NCBI RefSeq assembly: GCF_004786035.1
Contig: NZ_CP035088.1
Coordinates: 1,028,001 to 1,092,000, forward strand
Direction: 5' to 3'
From: Pseudomonas viciae
GTDB lineage: Bacteria > Pseudomonadota > Gammaproteobacteria > Pseudomonadales > Pseudomonadaceae
Length of the DNA stretch: 64,000 bases
The notes below the pieces were generated by a model, which was not told the DNA's origin, ran no database searches, and saw only the letters and a program-made list of their open reading frames with translations. The position numbers and the translations under genes were made by a program. Positions 40,165 to 48,048 of the stretch are shown one piece after another (the stretch's first letter is position 1; each line of letters starts with the position of its first letter).

Positions 40165-40641
40165 TTAATTCGCGGCTTTGTTTGTACCGTTCGTCGCCTC
40201 GAGCCGAGTAATTGTTTCCCGGGCTTCGGTCAGTTGCTGTTCCAACTGGGCGATACGCTGCTGGGCCTTGACCTGGGCCGTGACGTCTTTCTGGACGCCG
40301 ACGAAATAGGTATGGCCGTCGGCCTCGCTTCTAACCGTTGATAACGACAGTTCATTCCAGAATGGCGTGCCATCCTTGCGGTAGTTGCGCAGCACCTCTC
40401 GGCACGCACCACCTTTCTTCAAGGTATCGCGAATCAGTTCGAGGGAGGGCTGGTCGCGATCGCCCGATTGCAGGAATCGGCAATCCTGATAGAGGATTTC
40501 GTCGCGGTTATAACCAGTCAATCGTTCGAAGGCTGGGTTCACGTAGATCAGGATATTGTCTTCGTCGCCTTCTTTTTCGGCGATGACAATACCGTCGTTC
40601 GAAGCATTGATGACCAGTTGCATCAGATGAGCGTTGATCAT
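40165..40641 (-). CDS. Short LOV blue-light photoreceptor (PpSB1/PpSB2-LOV type)
   Basis: The 158-residue protein is a single LOV domain with a C-terminal helical extension and no effector. The photoactive cysteine is Cys54 in YQDCRFLQ. Flavin contacts include Asn86 and Asn96 (RNYRKDGTPFWNELS) and the switch glutamine Gln117 in FVGVQKDV. From about residue 125 a coiled coil (QQRIAQLEQQLTEARETITRL) gives the dimerising J-alpha helix. It closely resembles the P. putida short LOV proteins, which bind FMN and form a cysteinyl adduct in blue light. Signalling must therefore pass to a partner; the nearby LitR-like regulator is the obvious candidate. Confidence 0.93.
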   Translation of the reverse strand: MINAHLMQLVINASNDGIVIAEKEGDEDNILIYVNPAFERLTGYNRDEILYQDCRFLQSGDRDQPSLELIRDTLKKGGACREVLRNYRKDGTPFWNELSLSTVRSEADGHTYFVGVQKDVTAQVKAQQRIAQLEQQLTEARETITRLEATNGTNKAAN

Positions 40642-40795
40642 GGCGGGCCCCTTTAAACATCCTTGTTAAAGCACATTCTAGAAGAAATCGACAGGCTGTC
40701 TACTGGCCATTATTGGCTTGTTGAGAGCTATTCGCAGCCCGGCGAGTGCTGCTGTTACTATCGCGGTTCTCTTATTTTGGTTCAGGATCAGATTG

Positions 40796-41251
40796 ATGAA
40801 AGTCGCCATCCTTTCCGGCTCGGTATATGGCACCGCCGAAGAAGTCGCCCGACACGCTGCCAAACTGTTTCGCGACGCGGGTTTTGAAGCCTGGCACGAC
40901 CCTCGCGCCACCCTGGCGCAGATTCAGGCATTTGCTCCAGAGGCCTTGCTGGCGGTGACCTCTACGACGGGCATGGGTGAGTTGCCGGACAACGTGATGC
41001 CATTGTATTCGACGCTGCGCGACCAATTGCCTGGGTTCCTCCGCGGCTTGCCTGGCGCTGTGATCGGCCTGGGCGATGCCAGCTATGGCGATACGTTCTG
41101 CGCCGGGGGCGAGCAGATGCGCGAGCTGTTCGGTGAGTTGGGCGTGGGTGAGGTGCTGCCGATGCTGCGTCTGGACGCCAGCGAAAGCGTCACCCCGGAA
41201 ACCGATGCCGAGCCATGGCTCGCTGAATTGATCGACGCCTTGCGCCGTTGA
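40796..41251 (+). CDS. Flavodoxin (MioC-like)
   Basis: The 151-residue protein begins MKVAILSGSVYGTAEEVAR, where SGSVYGTAEE is the FMN phosphate-binding loop. It also has TSTTGMGELPDN and GLGDASYGDTFC. It is a short-chain, MioC-like flavodoxin that would act as a one- or two-electron carrier; the partner is unknown. The start at 40796 is chosen because the upstream open frame is not family-like. It is divergent from the LOV gene. A similar flavodoxin lies near folM-folE-folX in P. aeruginosa (recalled). Confidence 0.9.
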   Translation: MKVAILSGSVYGTAEEVARHAAKLFRDAGFEAWHDPRATLAQIQAFAPEALLAVTSTTGMGELPDNVMPLYSTLRDQLPGFLRGLPGAVIGLGDASYGDTFCAGGEQMRELFGELGVGEVLPMLRLDASESVTPETDAEPWLAELIDALRR

Positions 41252-41340
41252 CGGACGGGCGGTGACTCGTTCGGCCAGTAAGCTGGCTGCCAATGCAACT
41301 ACCGCCTGCGCAAGAGCTGACTAGACTGGACTTCTTGGGC

Positions 41341-41392
41341 ATCAAGTTTCTTGATCAGATTCACATAATAAGAAACTCACATAATAAGAAAC
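41341..41392. repeat. Palindrome plus perfect 16-bp tandem duplication upstream of the aldolase gene
   Basis: ATCAAG-TTT-CTTGAT occupies 41341-41355. The 16-mer TCACATAATAAGAAAC follows twice in direct contact, at 41361-41376 and 41377-41392. The class II aldolase start is 16 bp further on, so these lie in its leader or promoter. Confidence 0.8.
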
Positions 41393-41408
41393 CAAGGGGA
41401 TCCGAGCC

Positions 41409-42191
41409 GTGAGCGTAGCGCCCGTCCAATCAACACTCAGCATCAAAGATCAGGTCAGTGCGGCCGAATGGCAAACCCGGGTAGATCTTGCCGCCTGCTA
41501 TCGGCTTGTCGCCCTGCATGGCTGGGATGACCTGATCTTCACCCATATCTCTGCCAAAGTCCCCGGCACTGAAGATTTCCTGATCAACCCGTTCGGGTTG
41601 ATGTTTCATGAAGTCACCGCGTCAAGCCTGGTCAAGGTTGATCAGGCCGGCAACAAACTGATGGACAGCCCTTACGAGATCAACCCGGCCGGCTACACCA
41701 TCCACAGTGCGGTGCACGAGGTGCGTCATGATGTGGTCTGTGTGTTGCACACCCACACTGCTGCCGGTGTCGCGGTGTCGGCACAGAAGCAGGGTGTGCT
41801 GCCGATCAGTCAGCAATCGCTGTTCGTGCTGTCGAGCCTGGCCTATCACGCGTACGAAGGGGTGGCCTTGAATCATGAAGAAAAAGCACGTTTGCAGGCA
41901 GACCTGGGCGACAGTAATTTCCTGATGCTGCACAACCATGGCCTGCTGACATGCGGCGGCACCATCGCCGATACCTTCCTGATGATGTTCACCTTCCAGC
42001 GAGCCTGTGACATCCAGGTCCTGGCCCAGAACGGTGGTGCCGAACTGATCGCCATCGAACCGCAGATCCTGGCCGGCGCCCGGGCAATGATCGCCGGGGT
42101 GACCAGAAGTGCCCAAGGCATGGGCGGTGCACTGGCCTGGCCGGCGCTGCTGCGTAAACTTGACCAGCAAGATTCGGGTTATAGAAGCTGA
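41409..42191 (+). CDS. Class II aldolase/adducin family protein
   Basis: The 260-residue protein starts with GTG and has the zinc-binding histidines in LHTHTAAGVAVS and LHNHGLLTCGGT. The family includes sugar-phosphate aldolases and epimerases, but this adducin-like branch often has no known substrate. The stop overlaps the start of the alpha/beta hydrolase gene (TGATG), so the two act together. The order aldolase, hydrolase, SDR recurs in P. aeruginosa as I recall. No known pathway follows from it. Confidence 0.87.
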   Translation: MSVAPVQSTLSIKDQVSAAEWQTRVDLAACYRLVALHGWDDLIFTHISAKVPGTEDFLINPFGLMFHEVTASSLVKVDQAGNKLMDSPYEINPAGYTIHSAVHEVRHDVVCVLHTHTAAGVAVSAQKQGVLPISQQSLFVLSSLAYHAYEGVALNHEEKARLQADLGDSNFLMLHNHGLLTCGGTIADTFLMMFTFQRACDIQVLAQNGGAELIAIEPQILAGARAMIAGVTRSAQGMGGALAWPALLRKLDQQDSGYRS

Positions 42192-43093
42192 TGCCTCTGG
42201 CCCAGATTCCCCTGCGCATCTGGCGCCAGCGCGGCCAGACCTTCATGTTCCGTGGTCATGCCATTCGTTACTGGGTGGCGGGGCAGGGCGAGCCACTGCT
42301 GCTGATCCACGGTTTCCCCACCGCCAGTTGGGATTGGCATTACCTGTGGCAGCCATTGGCGCAACGCTACCGGGTGATTGCGTGTGACATGCTCGGTTTC
42401 GGCGACTCCGCCAAGCCGATGGATCATGCCTACAGCCTGCTGGAGCAGGCGGATCTGCAACAGGCGCTGCTGGCGCATTTGAATGTGAAGCAAGCGGTGC
42501 ATGTGCTGGCCCACGATTACGGTGACAGCGTGGCCCAGGAGCTGATTGCCCGGCATGGCGAGGCGCGCATCCAGATCGCCAGTTGTGTATTTCTCAATGG
42601 CGGCCTGTTCCCCGAAACCCATCGTCCGGTACTGGCGCAAAAACTGTTGCTCAGCCCCCTTGGCTGGCTGCTGGGGCGGGCGTTCTCCCGACACAGCCTG
42701 GTTAAAAGCTTTCACCAGATTTTCGGCCCCAGGACCGGCCCAACAGAAAGTGAGCTGGATGACTTCTGGAGCCTGGTGCAAACCCATCGAGGTCCGCGGA
42801 TCATGCACAAACTCATCGCCTATATTCCCGAGCGGCGTGTGCAGCGAGATCGCTGGGTACAAGCGATGCAGCGCGGCGAGGTACCGTTGCGGGTGATCGA
42901 CGGCGCGGTCGACCCGATTTCCGGTGAGCACATGGTGGCGCGCTATGAGGCCCTGATCCCTAACCCGGACACGGTGCTGTTGCCCGACATCGGTCACTAC
43001 CCGCACACCGAGGCACCGGCGCTGGTGCTTGAGCACTATCTGGCATTTCGCGAAGCTATCGCGGCGCCGCGCAGACAAATGGCTTGTTCATGA
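42191..43093 (+). CDS. Alpha/beta hydrolase of the epoxide hydrolase / haloalkane dehalogenase class
   Basis: The 300-residue alpha/beta hydrolase has the oxyanion motif LLIHGFPTASWDWH. The nucleophile elbow HDYGDSVAQE has aspartate at the nucleophile position, as in epoxide hydrolases, dehalogenases and the MEST group, not serine. The acid is probably in DGAVDPISGEH and the base histidine in DIGHYPHTEAP. It is translationally coupled to the aldolase. The substrate is unknown. Confidence 0.87.
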   Translation: MPLAQIPLRIWRQRGQTFMFRGHAIRYWVAGQGEPLLLIHGFPTASWDWHYLWQPLAQRYRVIACDMLGFGDSAKPMDHAYSLLEQADLQQALLAHLNVKQAVHVLAHDYGDSVAQELIARHGEARIQIASCVFLNGGLFPETHRPVLAQKLLLSPLGWLLGRAFSRHSLVKSFHQIFGPRTGPTESELDDFWSLVQTHRGPRIMHKLIAYIPERRVQRDRWVQAMQRGEVPLRVIDGAVDPISGEHMVARYEALIPNPDTVLLPDIGHYPHTEAPALVLEHYLAFREAIAAPRRQMACS

Positions 43094-43117
43094 TGATTTA
43101 GCACGGCAGGAGCAGAC

Positions 43118-43143
43118 CTGTGGGAGCGGGCTTGCTCGCGAAG
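43118..43143. repeat. Single REP element
   Basis: CTGTGGGAGCGGGCTTGCTC is present without an inverted partner, in the 234-bp gap before the SDR gene. Confidence 0.6.
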
Positions 43144-43327
43144 GCATCGGCACATCCATCACATGTGCCTCTGCCAGCAGGGAAATCGAATATGCCGCTG
43201 TGGTGTGGGCCTGCATCATCCCCCCACCTTATCGGCCACCATTCACTTCCAACCGTGTTGATTGTGACCGGCCGACTTGTGCCGGACACTCGTGCTCATT
43301 GTCCTGTCGGCCTACTGGAGTTCTGCC

Positions 43328-44239
43328 ATGAATGAATCTGTGCGCTTCGAAGATAAAGTCGTGATCGTCACAGGAGCCGGTGGTGGCCTGGGGCGCGCCC
43401 ATGCGCTGTTGTTCGCCAGGCAAGGCGCGAAAGTATTGGTCAACGACCTTGGCGGCTCGGCGCAAGGGGAAGGGGCCAATGCCTCGGCTGCGGACCGGGT
43501 GGTCGCCGAAATTCGCGAAGCCGGCGGCATTGCCGAGGCCAACCACGACTCAGTCACCGATGGCGACAAACTCGTTCAAAATGCCCTCGACGTGTTTGGT
43601 CGGGTCGATGTGGTGGTCAACAACGCCGGTATCCTGCGGGACAAGACCTTTCACAAAATGGACGACGCCGACTGGGACCTGGTCTACCGCGTTCATGTCG
43701 AAGGCGCCTACAAAGTCACCCGCGCCGCCTGGCCGCACCTGCGTGAGCAGAATTATGGGCGGGTGATCTTCACGGCCTCCACGTCTGGTATCTACGGCAA
43801 CTTCGGCCAATCCAACTACGGCATGGCCAAGCTCGGTCTGTATGGCCTGACCCGCACCCTGGCCATCGAAGGCCGCAAGAACAATATTCTGGTCAATGCC
43901 ATCGCCCCTACCGGCGGTACTCGCATGACCGAGGGTCTGATCCCGCCGCAGGTGTTCGAACAGCTCAAGCCAGAACTCGTCAGCCCGCTGGTGGTGTACC
44001 TGGCCAGTGAAACCTGCCAGGAAACCTCCGGTTTGTTCGAAGTAGGCGGCGGTTGGATGGGCAAGGTGCGCTGGGAGCGCAGCCTGGGTGCCGGCTTCGA
44101 CCCGCGCAAAGGTTTCTCGCCTGAAGACGTCGCCGCCCATTGGCAGCAGATCTGTGATTTCGAAGATGCGGTACACCCCAATGACAACCTGGAAGCGTTG
44201 AAGGAGATGATGGCGAATCTGCAACGTCACGCCGTTTAA
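43328..44239 (+). CDS. Short-chain dehydrogenase of the MFE-2 (3-hydroxyacyl-CoA) type
   Basis: The 303-residue protein has the nucleotide motif TGAGGGLGRAHALLFA, VNDLGGS, NNAGIL, and YxxxK in SNYGMAKLGLYG. The long C-terminal part (GGGWMGKVRWERSLG) is typical of the dehydrogenase unit of peroxisomal multifunctional enzyme 2, suggesting a 3-hydroxyacyl-CoA or steroid-like substrate. The start at 43328 gives MNESVRFEDKVVIV; the upstream extension is rejected. It follows the aldolase/hydrolase pair in the same direction. Confidence 0.88.
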   Translation: MNESVRFEDKVVIVTGAGGGLGRAHALLFARQGAKVLVNDLGGSAQGEGANASAADRVVAEIREAGGIAEANHDSVTDGDKLVQNALDVFGRVDVVVNNAGILRDKTFHKMDDADWDLVYRVHVEGAYKVTRAAWPHLREQNYGRVIFTASTSGIYGNFGQSNYGMAKLGLYGLTRTLAIEGRKNNILVNAIAPTGGTRMTEGLIPPQVFEQLKPELVSPLVVYLASETCQETSGLFEVGGGWMGKVRWERSLGAGFDPRKGFSPEDVAAHWQQICDFEDAVHPNDNLEALKEMMANLQRHAV

Positions 44240-44255
44240 TCCGCCGCCTCGACCG

Positions 44256-44276
44256 GTTGCCGTCAGCGACGGCAAC
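44256..44276. terminator. Hairpin between convergent SDR and amidase genes
   Basis: GTTGCCGTC and GACGGCAAC form a perfect 9-bp stem with a 3-base loop. There is no T-run, so it may be a weak terminator or 3'-end stabiliser. Confidence 0.45.
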
Positions 44277-44281
44277 TTCGG

Positions 44282-45049
44282 TCAGGGGAAGTATTTCTTC
44301 ACCAGCGCCGCCAGGTTTGCGGCGGTCTCGATATCCATCACACCGTCATATTTCGCCTGCCGAAAGTGCAGCTGGAAGGCCCGCACCAGACGCTGGAAAC
44401 CCGCAGCCGTGGTGGCTGCCGACGTGTCATAGCCATATTTCTTGAACAGCCCGAGCAATTGTTCGCGGGTGGGCAAGCCGTTGCATTGGTAGGCCTGCGT
44501 GTAGGCCTTTTGCGTGGGCTCATCGAACCACGCGCCAATGCCCTTGGTGTACAACGCCTGCCAGGGAAACATCGGGCCGGGGTCGCTTTTCCTACCGGCA
44601 GCAATATCCGAATGCCCCATCACATTGACCGGGCTGATGTCGGGATAACGCTTGAGAATGTTCAACGCCAGGTGTTCGATCGCCTCGATTTGCTCGGGCT
44701 GATAGGATGGAAAGGTGAATTGCCCTTGGTTATCGGTGGCAAGGTTGACGATTTCTACGCCAATCGAGGTGTCATTCAAGTTATTGCGACCGCCCCAACT
44801 GCTCACCCCCGCGTGCCAGGCACGTTGGTTCTCGTCCACGAGATTGAAAATCTGCTGTTCCTTGAAACCTGCTTTCACATAGCTCGGATCGCTGATGTCC
44901 GGAACGAGGTAGTGGGCGCTGACCGAAGCACCGGTCAGTGCGCTAACAGAGGATGAAAAGTTCGCGGCCGTGTAATGAAAAACCAGAAAGCGAACGCGGC
45001 TGTTATAACCTTTTTTTGATCGAAAGCTGTTGCAGTTGATCGGCGTCAT
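44282..45049 (-). CDS. N-acetylmuramoyl-L-alanine amidase, AmpDh3-like
   Basis: The 255-residue Amidase_2 protein has the zinc site residues in LVFHYTAANF and MGHSDIAAGRKSDPGPMFPW. A C-terminal peptidoglycan-binding-like region follows (FQLHFRQAKYDGVMDIETAANL). It has no signal peptide. Length and sequence fit P. aeruginosa AmpDh3 (PA0807), which is reported as a type VI secretion effector that cleaves the stem peptide from glycan. No type VI genes or recognised immunity gene for it lie here. It follows the bacteriocin immunity gene on the same strand. Confidence 0.88.
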   Translation of the reverse strand: MTPINCNSFRSKKGYNSRVRFLVFHYTAANFSSSVSALTGASVSAHYLVPDISDPSYVKAGFKEQQIFNLVDENQRAWHAGVSSWGGRNNLNDTSIGVEIVNLATDNQGQFTFPSYQPEQIEAIEHLALNILKRYPDISPVNVMGHSDIAAGRKSDPGPMFPWQALYTKGIGAWFDEPTQKAYTQAYQCNGLPTREQLLGLFKKYGYDTSAATTAAGFQRLVRAFQLHFRQAKYDGVMDIETAANLAALVKKYFP

Positions 45050-45243
45050 AGAGAACTCACTGAAGTTTAAAGTCGAAGCAGAATGCTGCGACTGACTTTC
45101 AGCCTATCAGCGAATTTTTAATGGGTGCGTAGTGGGTTTCTTGCTTTGTTGTAGGAACGGGCGCTTGGATATGTTCTCTGGCGACTATCAGCAACCGCTG
45201 CAACCTATGCAGCGGTTAATACCCTAAAACATTCAAACTGGGT

Positions 45244-45501
45244 TTAGAGATAACGTTTTTCTTTTATGAATTCTGGTTCTTGCCAGTTCGGGCCTTTGAT
45301 CGCGACGGGGCCTTCACCGTTCGCCAGGACTCCTTCTTCAAATAGTCTAGCGTAGGTTCTGAGCAGTTCTCCGTTTGCCACAACTTCAAAACGATAGCGT
45401 CCAACCATCCTGTCCAGTGAAGGATAAGCCATGCCGATACCGAACGCTGAGACAATATCTTTGATCGATTCGTTTCTCACGATCTGTTCGATAGTGCTCA
45501 T
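45244..45501 (-). CDS. Probable immunity protein of the adjacent bacteriocin
   Basis: The 85-residue protein begins MSTIEQIVRNESIKDIVSAFG and has no signal peptide or membrane helix. I do not recognise its family. Its start overlaps the bacteriocin stop (TAATG), the usual arrangement for a toxin and its cognate immunity protein. Size and cytoplasmic nature fit a direct binder of a nuclease or other cytoplasmic toxin. Base composition is lower in GC than the neighbours, as is common in such accessory genes. The function is inferred from position only. Confidence 0.7.
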   Translation of the reverse strand: MSTIEQIVRNESIKDIVSAFGIGMAYPSLDRMVGRYRFEVVANGELLRTYARLFEEGVLANGEGPVAIKGPNWQEPEFIKEKRYL

Positions 45502-47540
45502 TAAAACTCTCCTTTCAAAAGACGTTTGTATATTTCTTCCATTTGCTTTCTACCCGCCTCGAGTGCTTCCGAGGAGTACAGCAATGATTCGCTACTGCCC
45601 AGCTTATAATCCTCCAGCGTGGCAGTGTGTGCGTTGTTCCATTCGGCCGAGCCATTGCTCGGAATGAAGTCATCCGCCAGCCCTTGGGCTCTGAACCTCT
45701 CTAACTCTCTGGTCTCGTGGGTATAAAAGCGTTTGTCGACGTCACCTGGATTCATCTCACCGCTCAATATGCGCTCAAGCCGCTCAATCATTATGACATT
45801 AGCATCAGATTGATCGAGCCGGGCAATATGCAGTTTCACGGCATCTAAACCCTCTTGAGTGACCATGGCTGTCCTCCAATCCAACTCCAGAATAGGCCCA
45901 CCGGCCTGCTGTGGATTGAAATCGCGCCCACTGTGCTCACCTTTGGTAGTGGCGCCCTCGTAAGGACTGTTAATGACGGTATAGATCGGCGGAATGCCCG
46001 ACTCGGGTGGGAACACCGTAACGAACCCACCAAAACGGTAGAGATCAAACTCCGGGTGCGTATCGATTCGTCCAGCGACCGCCTCCGGGGTTGCGCCGGT
46101 ATAAGGGATCATGTTCGGCACGCTGGCAGGCAGCGATGTAGACGCGCCATTCGGCTTCACTATGGGAGTCCAGATAATGTTGCTGGACGCGGCATCCGGA
46201 CTTATGGATCGGTAAAAGTTACCCAATGAATCAAGCGTGGCGAGCTGTACGGCTGCTTTGGACAACGTCGGCGCACTGTGGGTGGCCGTTACGACATACT
46301 CTGTTTTGTTGCCCGTTGTTCTGGAACCAATGGCGAGAGGCAGGTTGATCTCACCCTGGGCTGCTGCGATGGCGCGCAAATCGTCGGATTTGTCCGGTGT
46401 GAGCTCAGAAAGCGGGACGCTCAAGGAGTAGAGGTCACCGTTGCCCAGTTCCGACGAATAAAACAGTGCCGCAAACCCTGCCAAAGCTGGCGCGGCTACT
46501 GCGGAGGCCGACTCGACTACCATGGTGATCGCGGTTCGTAGCGCAGCCTGGATGGCCAGGGTCGTTTCTTGGCTTGTGGCCAAGGTGCTGCCAGCGGTGG
46601 CGAATACCGGACCGGCGCCGGCTGCCGCGCCCAGCATGGGGAATGTGCGACCAGACAGGGCTTGGCGCAGTGCTTGTACCTCGGCCGTGCGTCGGATTTC
46701 GGCTTCGGTTGCCTTGCGTGCCTCCTCTGCGGCCAGGCGTTTGGCTTCGGCTTGAGCTGCGGCTTTTGCAGCCGCTGCCAGGCGCTGTGCCTCTGCTGCC
46801 AGCCGTGCTTGTTCTTCGGCCAGGCGTTTAGCCTCTGCCGCCAGTCGTGCTCGTTCTTCGGCCAGACGTTTAGCCTCTGCCGCCAGCCGTGCTCGTTCTT
46901 CAGCCGCACGTTTAGCTTCGGCTTGGGCCTTTGCCTGAGCCGCTGCCGCCGATTTTGCCTTGGCCTCGGCAATGGTTTTGTTTTGTATGGCTAAGCGGGT
47001 CTCCAACAGTTTTATCTGTTCGGCCAGGAACTTCGCCTGGTAAGCTGCGGCGTAAGAAATATTCCATTTGGCTATTGCGTTGTAATAACCTCTTTGCCCT
47101 CCGCGACGACCAACGAGCTCGAAACCTTTATGGGCAGGATCTCTGGCCTTGTGGGTCAGTGGGTCGTGACCATAATAAAGGTTGGCGGTTTTTATTTGTT
47201 GTTGGTGATCTGCCCTGGCTTTGGAAAGTTGTAGATTAAGTGTCCGTAACTCGATGTCGAAATCAGAGGCCGTTGTCGGGATCGCAGCCCGAACAGTTGC
47301 TCTTGTTTTTACGAGTTCGGCATCGGTTATGTAGGTAATGTTTTTGATGTTTTCTTTGAAGCATTCTTCGACAGATTCATTGCTTTCATCCAGCCAATCA
47401 AAGGCATAGTCAACTGCGTCGTATGCGCGATCGGCGTGGTCGGGACCTGACACTCCCCTGGCGCTAAATCCGAATCCAGAAGACGACGAAGGTGTACGGG
47501 GTATGCCTCTATTTACGAGAATATTTTTCTCTTGCTGCAT
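45501..47540 (-). CDS. S-type pyocin/colicin-like bacteriocin
   Basis: The 679-residue protein has no signal peptide. Residues 1-60 look disordered, and 60-185 may be receptor-binding. An Ala/Glu/Arg/Lys-rich coiled coil spans 185-297. A hydrophobic helical stretch follows at about 325-362. Residues 365-485 resemble the pyocin S translocation domain (YSLSVPLSEL, NKTEYVVTATHS, IIWTPIVKP). Residues 486-679 would be the cytotoxic domain. This last part lacks the HNH pattern of DNase pyocins, and I cannot assign it; its notable motifs are RFYTHETRELERF and EWNNAHTATLEDY. A good ribosome site (AAAGGGA) precedes the ATG inside a small hairpin. Confidence 0.85.
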   Translation of the reverse strand: MQQEKNILVNRGIPRTPSSSSGFGFSARGVSGPDHADRAYDAVDYAFDWLDESNESVEECFKENIKNITYITDAELVKTRATVRAAIPTTASDFDIELRTLNLQLSKARADHQQQIKTANLYYGHDPLTHKARDPAHKGFELVGRRGGQRGYYNAIAKWNISYAAAYQAKFLAEQIKLLETRLAIQNKTIAEAKAKSAAAAQAKAQAEAKRAAEERARLAAEAKRLAEERARLAAEAKRLAEEQARLAAEAQRLAAAAKAAAQAEAKRLAAEEARKATEAEIRRTAEVQALRQALSGRTFPMLGAAAGAGPVFATAGSTLATSQETTLAIQAALRTAITMVVESASAVAAPALAGFAALFYSSELGNGDLYSLSVPLSELTPDKSDDLRAIAAAQGEINLPLAIGSRTTGNKTEYVVTATHSAPTLSKAAVQLATLDSLGNFYRSISPDAASSNIIWTPIVKPNGASTSLPASVPNMIPYTGATPEAVAGRIDTHPEFDLYRFGGFVTVFPPESGIPPIYTVINSPYEGATTKGEHSGRDFNPQQAGGPILELDWRTAMVTQEGLDAVKLHIARLDQSDANVIMIERLERILSGEMNPGDVDKRFYTHETRELERFRAQGLADDFIPSNGSAEWNNAHTATLEDYKLGSSESLLYSSEALEAGRKQMEEIYKRLLKGEF
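46785..46910 (-). repeat. Three 42-bp tandem repeats coding a 14-residue coiled-coil unit
   Basis: Bacteriocin residues 211-224, 225-238 and 239-252 are near-identical 14-residue units of the form RLAEERARLAAEAK. The DNA copies are also near-identical, so the number may vary between strains. Confidence 0.85.
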
Positions 47541-47557
47541 ATCGAATCCCTTTCGAT
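47541..47557 (-). promoter_or_regulatory. Hairpin enclosing the bacteriocin ribosome-binding site
   Basis: On the minus strand ATCGAA-AGGGA-TTCGAT lies immediately before the ATG. The 6-bp arms are perfect and the loop is the Shine-Dalgarno sequence. It could limit translation or be an operator; neither is shown. Confidence 0.45.
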
Positions 47558-47731
47558 TAGCGTGTTGATATAGCCATGTGTTCAGTATTTGCCATCATTC
47601 ATGGCTATTGATGTCGTCGCCATCCAAGGCGACGAAGAAGACTATAAGTTCGATCACATAAGCCGGGCAGGTGAGCTTTTCCGACGGTGTTGTAGGAAAC
47701 AAGAAGTTTTATCTGGGAAATAACCGCACAT

Positions 47732-47760
47732 AAAAAAGGCCGCTGCAAAAAGCAGCGGCC
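47732..47760 (-). terminator. Strong rho-independent terminator on the minus strand
   Basis: Read on the minus strand, GGCCGCTGC-TTTTT-GCAGCGGCC is followed by TTTTTT. The 9-bp stem is perfect. It lies upstream of the bacteriocin gene, so it ends some other minus-strand transcript or shields the bacteriocin from read-through. Confidence 0.88.
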
Positions 47761-48048
47761 TAAACATGACGTTGCAAAGGAGCTACAAATCAACGTCGGT
47801 GAACACGGGATGATGGATCGATACGCCAATCCATCCGAAGGACGGTGCGTCAGGTACGAGGGGACCATGACGACTTGTGCTTGCAGGCCCGTTGCTCTGC
47901 AAGCCCGGCCAGCATAGGCATCGTGTGCGTTCGGAAACAGCCCGGAACCGGACATGCACTGTTGCAGGGCGCGCAACAGTCAAAAGGCCGGGATGAATAT
48001 GCGCGGCGCTGATGGTCCATCATCCAGTCTGTCCATGCTCGGCGCAAA

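Noticed and set aside
47783..47983. A 66-codon minus-strand frame ending just before a strong terminator
   Set aside because: It has no recognisable family, starts with GTG without a clear ribosome site, and competes with two other frames; kept only as part of a finding on a possible transcript.
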